Shown here one piece after another: positions 33,808 to 41,525 of a DNA stretch of 47,910 nt. The notes beneath the pieces were generated by a model. That model saw nothing but the letters and a program-made list of their open reading frames with translations. It was not told the DNA's origin and ran no database searches. This stretch comes from Anaerolineaceae bacterium (GTDB lineage Bacteria; Chloroflexota; Anaerolineae; Anaerolineales; Anaerolineaceae). The DNA lies in NCBI GenBank assembly GCA_017417055.1, contig JAFPZX010000032.1, forward strand, positions 1 through 47,910, read 5' to 3'. Positions within the stretch are counted from its first letter, which is position 1. Every line of letters starts with the position of its first letter. The position numbers and the translations under genes were made by a program.

Positions 33808-34432
33808 TTTCCCTGATCTCCAGGTATTCTTCAATGACTCCCGCAGCGGGCAAGTTGAGTGTCAGCAGGCCGGCTTTTGAGCCGCCGTTGCAATTGGCTT
33901 TGACATCATCGACAAAAAGCGTATGCGCAGGATCGATTTCCGGGTAAGTTTTCAGCAGCAGGTCAAAAATCGCAGGATCCGGTTTGCAGATCTTGCAGGC
34001 TCCGGAAATCACGATCCCATCCATGTCGTGAAGGAAAATGAAGTGATCGTAAAAATAAGCGTAATCCTCTTCGGAACAGTTGGAAAGCAGATAGGTTTTC
34101 AGTCCCGCTTCCTTTGCCCGATACATCAATGCCACGTTTGGTGTGAGAGCTGTAAAACACTCTGCACGATGCTTGAGATAATGTTTGATTTCCCGGCGTA
34201 AAGATGGTTCATCCCGGATCGCCATCGCGGCAATATCGTCACGGGTATAAACGCCTTTATCGTAATCCGCCCATTCCGGACGCCCGTCGGTGATTTCAAT
34301 CAGGCGGGGAATATATTCCGGATTGATGCCGAGTTCAAACATAAAACGTTCCGGGTTATAATCGATCATTACATTGCCAAGGTCAAAAACCAGTGCGGTT
34401 AATTCTGTATTATTTCCTTTAAGGTAAAACAT
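33803..34432 (-). CDS. HAD-superfamily hydrolase, YihX-like (paralogue)
   Basis: 209 aa. It keeps FDLGNVMIDY (Asp17), LLSNCSEED, a Lys in ICKPDPAIFD and FVDDVKAN. It aligns end to end with the neighbour at 33020. The cap region differs most, which suggests different substrates after tandem duplication. The 155-base gap to its paralogue consists mostly of low-complexity repeats. Confidence 0.88.
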   Translation of the reverse strand: MFYLKGNNTELTALVFDLGNVMIDYNPERFMFELGINPEYIPRLIEITDGRPEWADYDKGVYTRDDIAAMAIRDEPSLRREIKHYLKHRAECFTALTPNVALMYRAKEAGLKTYLLSNCSEEDYAYFYDHFIFLHDMDGIVISGACKICKPDPAIFDLLLKTYPEIDPAHTLFVDDVKANCNGGSKAGLLTLNLPAAGVIEEYLEIREK

Positions 34433-34543
34433 AATTTATTTTGTTTCCTGTAAATATTATTTTATAAAATGTTAAGAATAGCTCGTAATCAAGACATTAT
34501 TCAGAATAGATGTAAAAAAACAAATAATCTTAATAAAAACACA

Positions 34544-34577
34544 AAGGCGAATCTGTAAATAAATATGGATTCGCCTT
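34544..34577 (-). terminator. Intrinsic terminator of serS
   Basis: AAGGCGAATC (34544-34553) and GATTCGCCTT (34568-34577) form a perfect 10-base stem with a 14-base loop. On the minus strand it runs into TTTGTGTTTTTATT. Confidence 0.8.
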
Positions 34578-34611
34578 ATCATTTCAAATCAATCAGTCAG
34601 TGTGCGCGATA

Positions 34612-34688
34612 TTTCTTCCAACTGACTACTGCCCACTGACAACTAACAACTAATAACTAACAACTCACAACTAACAACTAACAACTAA
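34612..34688. repeat. Low-complexity tract of ACAACTAACAACTAA units
   Basis: ACTGACTACTGCCCACTGAC is followed by repeated AACTAACAACTAA. The end of the tract encodes or abuts the serS stop codon (34685-34687). Confidence 0.8.
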
Positions 34689-35962
34689 TCTTCCTTTTCG
34701 ATCCGGTCGATGCCACCCATCCAGGGTTTCAGGACATCCGGAACCGTAATGGAGCCGTCGGGATTCTGATAGGTTTCCATAACGGCAATCAACGTGCGGG
34801 GCAGACCGAGACCGGAACCGTTCAGTGTGTGGACGAGACGCGGTTTGCCGCTTTCGGAATCGCGGTAGCGGATCTGAGCACGGCGGGCCTGGAAATCCCA
34901 GTCATTGGAAACGGAAGAAACTTCCAGCCATTCCTTGCAGCCTGGGGCCCAGACTTCCACGTCGTAGCAGATGCGTGCGTTGAAGCCGAGGTCGCCGGTG
35001 CACTGAGCGATAATGCGGTGATTCAGCCCCAGCAGTTTGCAGGTTTCGCAGGCCGCTTCCAGCATCCGTTCATGCTCTTCCTGGCTCTTTTCCGGCAGAC
35101 TGTAGCAGTACATTTCCACTTTGTCGAACTGGTGGCCGCGTTTGATCCCGCGGACATCGCGTCCCGCGCTCATTTTTTCGCGGCGGAAGCAAGGCGTATA
35201 AGCGGTGAAGCGCATCGGCAGCTGAGCTTCGTCGATGATTTCGCCCATATAAAGCCCGGTGAGCGGAACTTCAGCGGTCGGGACCATCCAGAAATCTTCT
35301 TCCACATCATGATACAGGTTGTCTGCGAATTTTGGCAGCTGACCGGCACCGTAAAGGATTTCGCCTTTAACCATGAACGGCAGATAGCGTTCTTTGTAGC
35401 CCTGTTTTTTGTGCAGGTCCAGCATATAGGCGATCAACGCGCGTTCCAACTGAGCGCCCTGACCGTTCAGAACGTAGAAACGGGTACCGGAAAGTTTGGT
35501 GCCGCGGTCAAAATCCATGATGCCGAGATTGGTGCCAAGATCCCAGTGCGGTTTGTCTTCAAAATCGTGCTGCAGCTCAGATCCAAAGGTGGTAACGACC
35601 TGATTTTCCGCGTCACTGACACCGTAGGGAACCTTTTCATCCGGGATATTCGGGATGTTAGAGATAATGTTCTTCAGTTCTTCTTCGGTTTCTTTGGTCT
35701 GTTTGTCCAGTTCGGCAATGCGGTCGCTGACGACTTTCATGGCAGCGATGCGTTCTTGACGTTCAGCCGGGTCTTTCGCTTTGCCGATGGCTTTGGATTC
35801 ACTGTTGCGTTTGGCTTTCAGTGCTTCTGCTTCGCCAAGCAGTTCACGTCGGGTTTTGTCCAGTTCAAGCAGGCGGTCGACATTTTCAACGCTCATCTGT
35901 CGGTCGCGCATAGATTTTTTAACAAGTTCGGGATTTTCACGAATCAGTGCGATATCCAGCAT
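34685..35962 (-). CDS. serS: Seryl-tRNA synthetase
   Basis: 425 aa, the usual length. It charges tRNA-Ser with serine. The N-terminal long coiled-coil arm (about 28-105) is followed by the class II core: PTAEVPLTGLYMGEI, motif 2 CFRREKMSAGRDVRGIKRGH and motif 3 GLGLPRTLIAVMETYQ. The start is preceded by an AGGAGATGG site. The 140-base leader shows no T-box-like specifier or terminator structure. Confidence 0.96.
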   Translation of the reverse strand: MLDIALIRENPELVKKSMRDRQMSVENVDRLLELDKTRRELLGEAEALKAKRNSESKAIGKAKDPAERQERIAAMKVVSDRIAELDKQTKETEEELKNIISNIPNIPDEKVPYGVSDAENQVVTTFGSELQHDFEDKPHWDLGTNLGIMDFDRGTKLSGTRFYVLNGQGAQLERALIAYMLDLHKKQGYKERYLPFMVKGEILYGAGQLPKFADNLYHDVEEDFWMVPTAEVPLTGLYMGEIIDEAQLPMRFTAYTPCFRREKMSAGRDVRGIKRGHQFDKVEMYCYSLPEKSQEEHERMLEAACETCKLLGLNHRIIAQCTGDLGFNARICYDVEVWAPGCKEWLEVSSVSNDWDFQARRAQIRYRDSESGKPRLVHTLNGSGLGLPRTLIAVMETYQNPDGSITVPDVLKPWMGGIDRIEKED

Positions 35963-36054
35963 TTTTCCATCTCCTAAGGTTTACTTTCCTCTGTATTATA
36001 AAACAATTTCCTCATTTCTTTCGATATGAGGAAAAAATCATGTTTCTTAAGTCA

Positions 36055-36080
36055 GGACTGTCCCATAAAGGGACAGGCCA
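36055..36080. repeat. Half copy of the GGGACTGTCCC repeat
   Basis: GGACTGTCCCATAAAGGGACAGG matches one half of the inverted repeats at 8060 and 24288. It lies between serS and the cyclase gene. Confidence 0.7.
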
Positions 36081-36103
36081 CGTGTGCTTTGTGAATCGTA
36101 ATG

Positions 36104-37534
36104 TCAGGATTGTCTTTCCTGCTTGTATTTTTTCTTGTTTTCGTACATGATGTGATCCGCTTTGCGGAAGACCTCATCAGCCGAATGCTCATCGGTATAC
36201 AGAGCGTATCCAATCGCGGCGCTGACCTTTTCCCAGGGTTCCCCCTTTGTTTCGGAGATCACCTGTTTGAATTTCTTGTCCAGGTTTTCGATATTGTCAT
36301 AATCGCGGTCTTTGAGGATCACCACAAATTCATCTCCTCCGATGCGGTAAACCGGTGAATGGACGAACACATCGCAGATAATGCCGCAGGTTTTTGTGAT
36401 GGCAAGGTTGCCCTTTTCATGTCCGTAGGTGTCATTCAGCTTTTTCAGATAATTCAGGTCAACCATCACGATACCGAAGCGGGCGTTCCCCTGACGAATA
36501 TCCTCGTCAAGCTCTTTCATTTTCTGGTCATAAGCCAGTTTGGAGCCTACCCCGGTCAACGCATCTCTATGGGCAAGTGCGTCCATTTCATCTGCCTTAT
36601 TCCTGGTGTTGATCAATTCCTGCGTTGTGTTCATCAGGTTGTCGATGTAGCCGTCAATGTCATGCATCATTTTTTTGATGGAATGATAAAGCGATTGGAT
36701 CTCGTCTCCGGTGCGGATGTTCAGGTTATCGATCTCGTTTTTATTTTCATGCCCGGCACTGTAATGAACAGTAGTGTTGGAAAGCATATTGATGGGGCGG
36801 ACGATAAAGCGGTTGACCACGAAGAGTGACGTGGCACTGATGATGACTGTCAAAAGCAAAAGTACGCCGGTCAAGGTGAGTGTGAACCGCTGCTGCTGCG
36901 CGCGGATGGCGTCCATGGAAATGTCAACCATTGTGTAACAGATAACTTCTCCGTCTTTGTTATAGACCGGAGCTCCTGCTGTAACCAGCCATCCATATGC
37001 TTCCGTATTGGTAATATAAGGCGGGAATCCTCTGGCTGGATTGGTCAGCAGTTCACGGTTTTCTTCAAAAATCGGATCAAGTACGCCAGGAGGGCAGGGA
37101 TCTTCTTCTGCCGCGTCAACCATATAGATAAAACCTTCTGAAGGAACATCGATCGCAGTGACATAAATGCAGTCAACATCATTCACATTCTGGATACGCC
37201 GTAATTGTTCCAGAACCGATTGGAATTCAGGCCGGTTTTCCAGCCCGTCAAAATGAGCCATATAGGCGTTGAACTCCGGCGAACCCCAATCGTCACTGGT
37301 AACTTTATTTTCGGTGCTGTTGTAGATTTTCATCAGTTCAGCTTTCAGCGTTTCAAGCTTTTCCGCGTCCACAACTTCGGCAACCGTGTCCGCGAGCTGT
37401 TTCGCATTGTTTTTATAGGAATTATCAACCATCCTTCGGATAAACGTGCTGCCGATAATCACACCGGATGCGCCAAAGATGATGGCGATAATGATGATCA
37501 AAATGAAGGTTTTGGTTCTTAGTGAAATTTTCAT
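36104..37534 (-). CDS. Membrane diguanylate cyclase with extracytoplasmic sensor, HAMP and GGDEF
   Basis: 476 aa from ATG 37534. TM1 is at about 8-30, an extracytoplasmic region (about 31-215) looks Cache-like (YMVDAAEEDPCPP, TAGAPVYNKDGEVICYTMVDI), TM2 is at about 217-240, then HAMP, a short coiled coil, and GGDEF (about 315-470). The catalytic RIGGDEF is intact (399-403). The RxxD inhibitory site five residues before it is absent (HSPV). It should synthesise c-di-GMP, the counterpart of the EAL protein at 26252. No partner gene is linked. Confidence 0.92.
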   Translation of the reverse strand: MKISLRTKTFILIIIIAIIFGASGVIIGSTFIRRMVDNSYKNNAKQLADTVAEVVDAEKLETLKAELMKIYNSTENKVTSDDWGSPEFNAYMAHFDGLENRPEFQSVLEQLRRIQNVNDVDCIYVTAIDVPSEGFIYMVDAAEEDPCPPGVLDPIFEENRELLTNPARGFPPYITNTEAYGWLVTAGAPVYNKDGEVICYTMVDISMDAIRAQQQRFTLTLTGVLLLLTVIISATSLFVVNRFIVRPINMLSNTTVHYSAGHENKNEIDNLNIRTGDEIQSLYHSIKKMMHDIDGYIDNLMNTTQELINTRNKADEMDALAHRDALTGVGSKLAYDQKMKELDEDIRQGNARFGIVMVDLNYLKKLNDTYGHEKGNLAITKTCGIICDVFVHSPVYRIGGDEFVVILKDRDYDNIENLDKKFKQVISETKGEPWEKVSAAIGYALYTDEHSADEVFRKADHIMYENKKKYKQERQS

Positions 37535-37892
37535 ATCTGGTTCACTCCGGCTGTTTGTGCATAGTATTGAATTACGAATGACGGTAGGAGCGGCTTTTAT
37601 CAACGCCCGGGGACATCAATAAACAATCGCAGCTGTTTCAGATCGCACCTCTGTCTTTTTGCTGCCGCTGGAAGGATAAGGTTCTTGCGCTGATTTTTGC
37701 TGCGCGAAACTCATCCCCTGCGGAGCGGTTTTATGAAGGCTGAACTGCTTGCTGTACTGATATGTAAACAGTATTTAAATTATAATATAAAAATCCATAA
37801 AATTCGGATGTAATTCAGCAAATAATCATATTTGTGTATTAATAAAAAACAGCGTTAAAAAACAGCATCGAAATGCCGTTTTTAACGCTGTT
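37535..37892. other. Intergenic region with terminator and AT-rich leader
   Basis: 358 bases. An imperfect GC-rich palindrome near 37680-37735 (GCTGATTTTTGCTGCGCG and TGCGGAGCG) and an AT-rich part lie before the U32 gene's terminator (37846-37894). No gene is seen. Confidence 0.5.
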
Positions 37893-37894
37893 TT
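37846..37894 (-). terminator. Intrinsic terminator of the U32 peptidase gene
   Basis: A 16-base perfect stem (37846-37861 with 37879-37894) encloses a nested GCAT/ATGC hairpin. On the minus strand it ends in a T-run (GCTGTTTTTTATT). It overlaps the last bases of the U32 gene, whose stop is at 37893-37895. Confidence 0.85.
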
Positions 37895-40343
37895 ATAGAA
37901 TTTGTTTGTCGTAGATGTTTTCATTAGGAGAAACAAAATGAGAAGTGTTGTTGATTATATTTTCGTAAATCTTAAAGATTCGTGATGTGTTCTCATAACT
38001 TTCATCATAAAAATTCAGACGGAAAGTTTTAACATTAAAAGAATGAATATCATCTCTTATGTCGATGGGCTGTTGTGTCGTGATCGTGCAGATGCAGTCG
38101 CGGCAATCGGTTTCCAGGCGGAAGCTGTCTTTCCCGGATCGCAGTGTATAGCTTTCTCTATGTCCGAATTTACCGCAGTGAATGGAGTCCTTTTTCCCGC
38201 CGGCAAAGTTTCCGACAGGGCACTGATGTGTGACCATCAGCGGAATGTATCCATAGGCGAGGAGCTCCGTGCAGGATTGATCCGGCAGCGCGTTGATTTC
38301 ATCTCGGCTCATCTCTACCGAAAGCGCGATGCTGTTCAGACCGAGCGTTTTCCAGAAGGCAACGGTTTGGCTATTCAGTACATTGGCGGTGAAGTCCAGG
38401 AAAAGTTCCTTTCCGCTGTTTTTCACCGCGTAATAGTGTCCCGGATTGGAAATCAGAAAGCCGTCGATCTCACTTGACATGCATTTTTTGAGCTCTTCCG
38501 CGTGGTTTTGCCGTATATACTCCCGCCAGATGCGGGGAAGTTTGACCGCGATCTTTTTTCCAGTCGAATGTGCTTTCTGACACATTTCTTCGATGTTGAC
38601 CATCAGCCCATTGTTCATCTCAGCGTGAATCACGGAAACCGGGTCAGACTCCAGTGCGGCTCTGAATTGCTCCGCTGTCCGCACGCATACGCTTAATAGT
38701 GTGAAGTGTGAAGAGTTTAGAGTGAAGTTAACTGTTTCCCACGTGTGTTTTCTCTGTTCGGAGGAAAGCACATGGGGACTCTTGGCTTCTGCATAATCTT
38801 TAGACTTACCTTGTAATATCGTATTCTTAGCAATTCGTTTTGCTGCTAATATCGTTTGATTTCGCAGTAATTCCGCTGCATTATTCTTTATGCTGTTTAA
38901 AGAAGATTTGTTAAGGTAAAGACCTTCTTCCAAATCAACAGATATGTTTTCACATGTGTAAATCGTGTTCCCGAGCTTTGAGATTTGTGCGGAAACGGTT
39001 TCCGCGGTCAGCGGCTGGTTTTGCGCGGGAGTGGGAACGTCTCCCTGAACAGTGACGGTCATGCCGGAAGAAGTAAGCGTCAGTTCCGCAGGCTTCCCCA
39101 CATGAATGGAAATGAAAGCTTCAAGCGGAACTTTCCGGCTGATCACCTCATATCGGGGTTTGAGCGAATCCATCAGACGTTTGTCGTAGGTTTGATAAAC
39201 AGCCTGATTTTCTCGGATGTCTCCCCGGATACCGATAAGCGATTTTTGACCGGCAGAAACCGCCTTGTTCAGGTAGGTTCCGACACCTTCTTCATTATCT
39301 GTCCGGATTTCGATACCGTCGCCCGGGATCATGTCTTTCTCAAAACGGATCGCTGCTGTTTGTTTTTTACGGTCATAGGCGAGCACTTTCCCGGCGTTTA
39401 CGCCCCAATGCTTTGGGTGCGTCGGGCACATCATCTCCAGTCCGGAGTGCGTTTGCAGATAGCCGTTGGAAAACGCGCCGCGGTTGAACAGCTGCTGAAG
39501 GATCAGGATATCCTTTGGATCAACACGGTAAGGTTTACCGCTGTAGTAAAGGTCCAGATATTTGCGGTAAATGCCCGTAACACCTGCCACATATTCCGGA
39601 CTCTTCATCCGTCCTTCGATTTTCAGGGAAGCCACGCCGGTTGTAAGCAGTTCCGGCAGGAGCGTCAGGGTGCAGATATCTTTTGTGCTCAGCAGATGTC
39701 CGTCAGTGACGACCTGTTTTCCCTGAAGCAGTTCATAGCATAAGCGGCAGTTCTGCGCGCATTTTCCTCGGTTCCCGCTGCGGTTCCCCAGCACCGAGCT
39801 CATCAGGCACTGACCGGAGTAAGAAACGCACAGAGCGCCATGAATAAAGGTCTCAATGCGTATATTTGTGGAAGAGGCGATATGTTTGATTTCTGTAAGG
39901 TTTAATTCCCGGCTGAGGACAACGGTCTTCAATCCCATTTCCTCGTAAAGTTTTACGTCATCAAGACTGTTGGCGGTGAGCTGCGTAGATGCGTGGACCG
40001 GCAGGTCCGGCCAGGTTTGACGAACCATGCGGATGGCTCCGAGGTCCTGCATGATCAGCCCGTCCACACCCATGGTGTAGAGAGCATTGATAAAGGAATA
40101 TAGTTCGGGGAATTCTTCGTCTTTATATAGCGTGTTGACCGTAACGTAAATTTTAACGCCAAAACTGTGACAGAGGTCACAGACCCGCTCCAGTTCCTCG
40201 TTATCAAAATTTGCCGCATATGCCCGCGCGCCAAAGGCTCTGCCGCCCAGATAAACGGCATCCGCTCCGGCGTTTACCGCAGCTTTTACGCAGTCAAAAT
40301 TTCCACTTGGAGCCAGCAGTTCTGCTTTTTGTTTGTTTTCCAT
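37893..40343 (-). CDS. U32-family peptidase / RlhA-like protein (DUF3656)
   Basis: 816 aa from ATG 40343; the frame is open to 40481, but the upstream part is the divergent promoter region. The N-terminus starts ELLAPSGNFDCVKAAVNAGA, a U32 signature. A Cys cluster (GALCVSYSGQC, then GKCAQNCRLC) matches the Fe-S-binding set of RlhA-type U32 proteins, which hydroxylate 23S rRNA. DUF3656-like sequence follows, and a second barrel-like part ends the protein. Residues around 538-565 come from a dispersed repeat and low-complexity DNA (see repeat 38699-38785). No ribosome binding site is evident; a TATAAT lies about 7 bases before the ATG, so the mRNA may be leaderless. Confidence 0.85.
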   Translation of the reverse strand: MENKQKAELLAPSGNFDCVKAAVNAGADAVYLGGRAFGARAYAANFDNEELERVCDLCHSFGVKIYVTVNTLYKDEEFPELYSFINALYTMGVDGLIMQDLGAIRMVRQTWPDLPVHASTQLTANSLDDVKLYEEMGLKTVVLSRELNLTEIKHIASSTNIRIETFIHGALCVSYSGQCLMSSVLGNRSGNRGKCAQNCRLCYELLQGKQVVTDGHLLSTKDICTLTLLPELLTTGVASLKIEGRMKSPEYVAGVTGIYRKYLDLYYSGKPYRVDPKDILILQQLFNRGAFSNGYLQTHSGLEMMCPTHPKHWGVNAGKVLAYDRKKQTAAIRFEKDMIPGDGIEIRTDNEEGVGTYLNKAVSAGQKSLIGIRGDIRENQAVYQTYDKRLMDSLKPRYEVISRKVPLEAFISIHVGKPAELTLTSSGMTVTVQGDVPTPAQNQPLTAETVSAQISKLGNTIYTCENISVDLEEGLYLNKSSLNSIKNNAAELLRNQTILAAKRIAKNTILQGKSKDYAEAKSPHVLSSEQRKHTWETVNFTLNSSHFTLLSVCVRTAEQFRAALESDPVSVIHAEMNNGLMVNIEEMCQKAHSTGKKIAVKLPRIWREYIRQNHAEELKKCMSSEIDGFLISNPGHYYAVKNSGKELFLDFTANVLNSQTVAFWKTLGLNSIALSVEMSRDEINALPDQSCTELLAYGYIPLMVTHQCPVGNFAGGKKDSIHCGKFGHRESYTLRSGKDSFRLETDCRDCICTITTQQPIDIRDDIHSFNVKTFRLNFYDESYENTSRIFKIYENIINNTSHFVSPNENIYDKQIL
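38699..38785. repeat. Dispersed palindrome and low-complexity tract inside the U32 gene
   Basis: AGTGTGAAGTGTGAAGAG (low complexity) is followed by a TCCCACGTGTGTTTT / AAAGCACATGGGGA imperfect inverted repeat, the same GCACATGGGGACT end seen at 19017-19087. It stays in frame in the U32 gene and encodes SSEQRKHTWETVNFTLNSSH. Confidence 0.6.
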
Positions 40344-40465
40344 ATTAGTAATTATAAAATGAAATTCCAATATTTGTGTCCGTTTTGTGTGAAGCACGGA
40401 CAGCTTGATCTGCGCAAAACCGTCCCATTTATGTCCCGATTCATGCGGGGAAAAAACAAAAGCGT

Positions 40466-40471
40466 TATAAT
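40466..40471 (+). promoter_or_regulatory. Candidate -10 box of the serine acetyltransferase gene
   Basis: A perfect TATAAT 24 bases before the ATG. No good -35 hexamer is seen at 16-18 bases. Confidence 0.35.
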
Positions 40472-40495
40472 ACGCTTGCACAAATACGGAGGATT

Positions 40496-41407
40496 ATGGC
40501 AGAAAACAAAAACAAATCATTGGCGGCCCATCTTGAAAAAGTAGCGGGAGAGTTTATCAAAATCGGAACAGCACCCGATAACGGTTCCTTCCTTGGATTG
40601 GAAAATGAAGTCATTGAGGCTATCGGATTTCTCTTTATTGCTCTTTTCCCTCATCATTTTGGGGCTGCCCGCGCCCGGTTTGAAGAATCGGAAAAACGTA
40701 CCTGGGAATTGATGCGGGCTTATGATTCTTTTTCTCAGTGTTTTTCCTCTGTCAGTGAAACACAGGATGAAGCTGATGCCCGGGCGTTGGAACTTATTGA
40801 CGCACTTCCCTCGATTTTGGAGGTTTTAAAGACTGATATACAAGCCGGTTATGAAGGCGACCCGGCTGCAAAAAATACGGATGAAATCATCCTGACCTAT
40901 CCGGCATTCAAGGCGATTACCATTTTTCGTGTGGCGCATAAGCTGTATGAGATGAATGTTCCACTGATTCCCCGAATTATGACCGAGTACGCCCATCGTA
41001 TTACCGGGATCGATATTCATCCCGGAGCAACCATCGGTCCGTACTTTTTTATTGACCACGGGACCGGTGTCGTGATTGGTGAAACCACTACGATCGGTGA
41101 CCATGTCAAGCTTTATCAGCATGTGACACTTGGGGCAAAAAGTTTTGAAGCTGGGCCGGATGGCGTTTTGGTTAAGGGAATAAAACGTCACCCGAATATC
41201 GGAAACCGCGTGGTGATTTATGCCGGCGCAACGATTTTGGGCGGTAACACAAATATCGGTGACAACTGTGTGATCGGAGGGAACGTCTGGCTCACGCATT
41301 CCGTCCCTGCCGGAAGCATTGTTACAGTACGCGTAGCTGAAGGGGAAAACAACAGCATCCATAACTCCGAGGCGGAAAATTATATCGTCGATGGTATGTT
41401 TATTTAG
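40496..41407 (+). CDS. Serine O-acetyltransferase, long EpsC-type
   Basis: 303 aa. It transfers acetyl from acetyl-CoA to serine, the first step of cysteine synthesis. The N-terminal helical region (about 1-170) is longer than in E. coli CysE, as in anaerobe EpsC-type enzymes. The left-handed beta-helix (from about 175) has [25 protein letters not shown] with its catalytic His/Asp, and [17 protein letters not shown]. The ATG has GGAGGA very close upstream. The gene is divergent from the U32 gene. No cysK is adjacent. Confidence 0.92.
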   Translation: MAENKNKSLAAHLEKVAGEFIKIGTAPDNGSFLGLENEVIEAIGFLFIALFPHHFGAARARFEESEKRTWELMRAYDSFSQCFSSVSETQDEADARALELIDALPSILEVLKTDIQAGYEGDPAAKNTDEIILTYPAFKAITIFRVAHKLYEMNVPLIPRIMTEYAHRITGIDIHPGATIGPYFFIDHGTGVVIGETTTIGDHVKLYQHVTLGAKSFEAGPDGVLVKGIKRHPNIGNRVVIYAGATILGGNTNIGDNCVIGGNVWLTHSVPAGSIVTVRVAEGENNSIHNSEAENYIVDGMFI

Positions 41408-41424
41408 AAGAAAAAAAGGTGATT

Positions 41425-41453
41425 TTGTATCATCTCTAAGAACCTGTTATAAT
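41425..41453 (+). promoter_or_regulatory. Candidate promoter for recG-coaD
   Basis: TTGTAT (41425-41430) and TATAAT (41448-41453) have a 17-base spacer. A CCGGGGATTCCCCGG hairpin (41477-41491) lies in the leader before recG. Confidence 0.55.
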
Positions 41454-41525
41454 TTAATCACATCGTGCCGCCTTCTCCGGGGATTCCCCGGCCCGGGGGT
41501 AACTAAAGAAATGGAATAAAAAAAT

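Noticed and set aside
34829-35977. 382-codon plus-strand frame opposite serS
   Set aside because: serS is unmistakable on the other strand, and this frame has a shadow-like Phe/Val-rich composition.
35963-36103. T-box or other riboswitch before serS
   Set aside because: The leader is short and lacks the conserved T-box sequence and a terminator/antiterminator pair.
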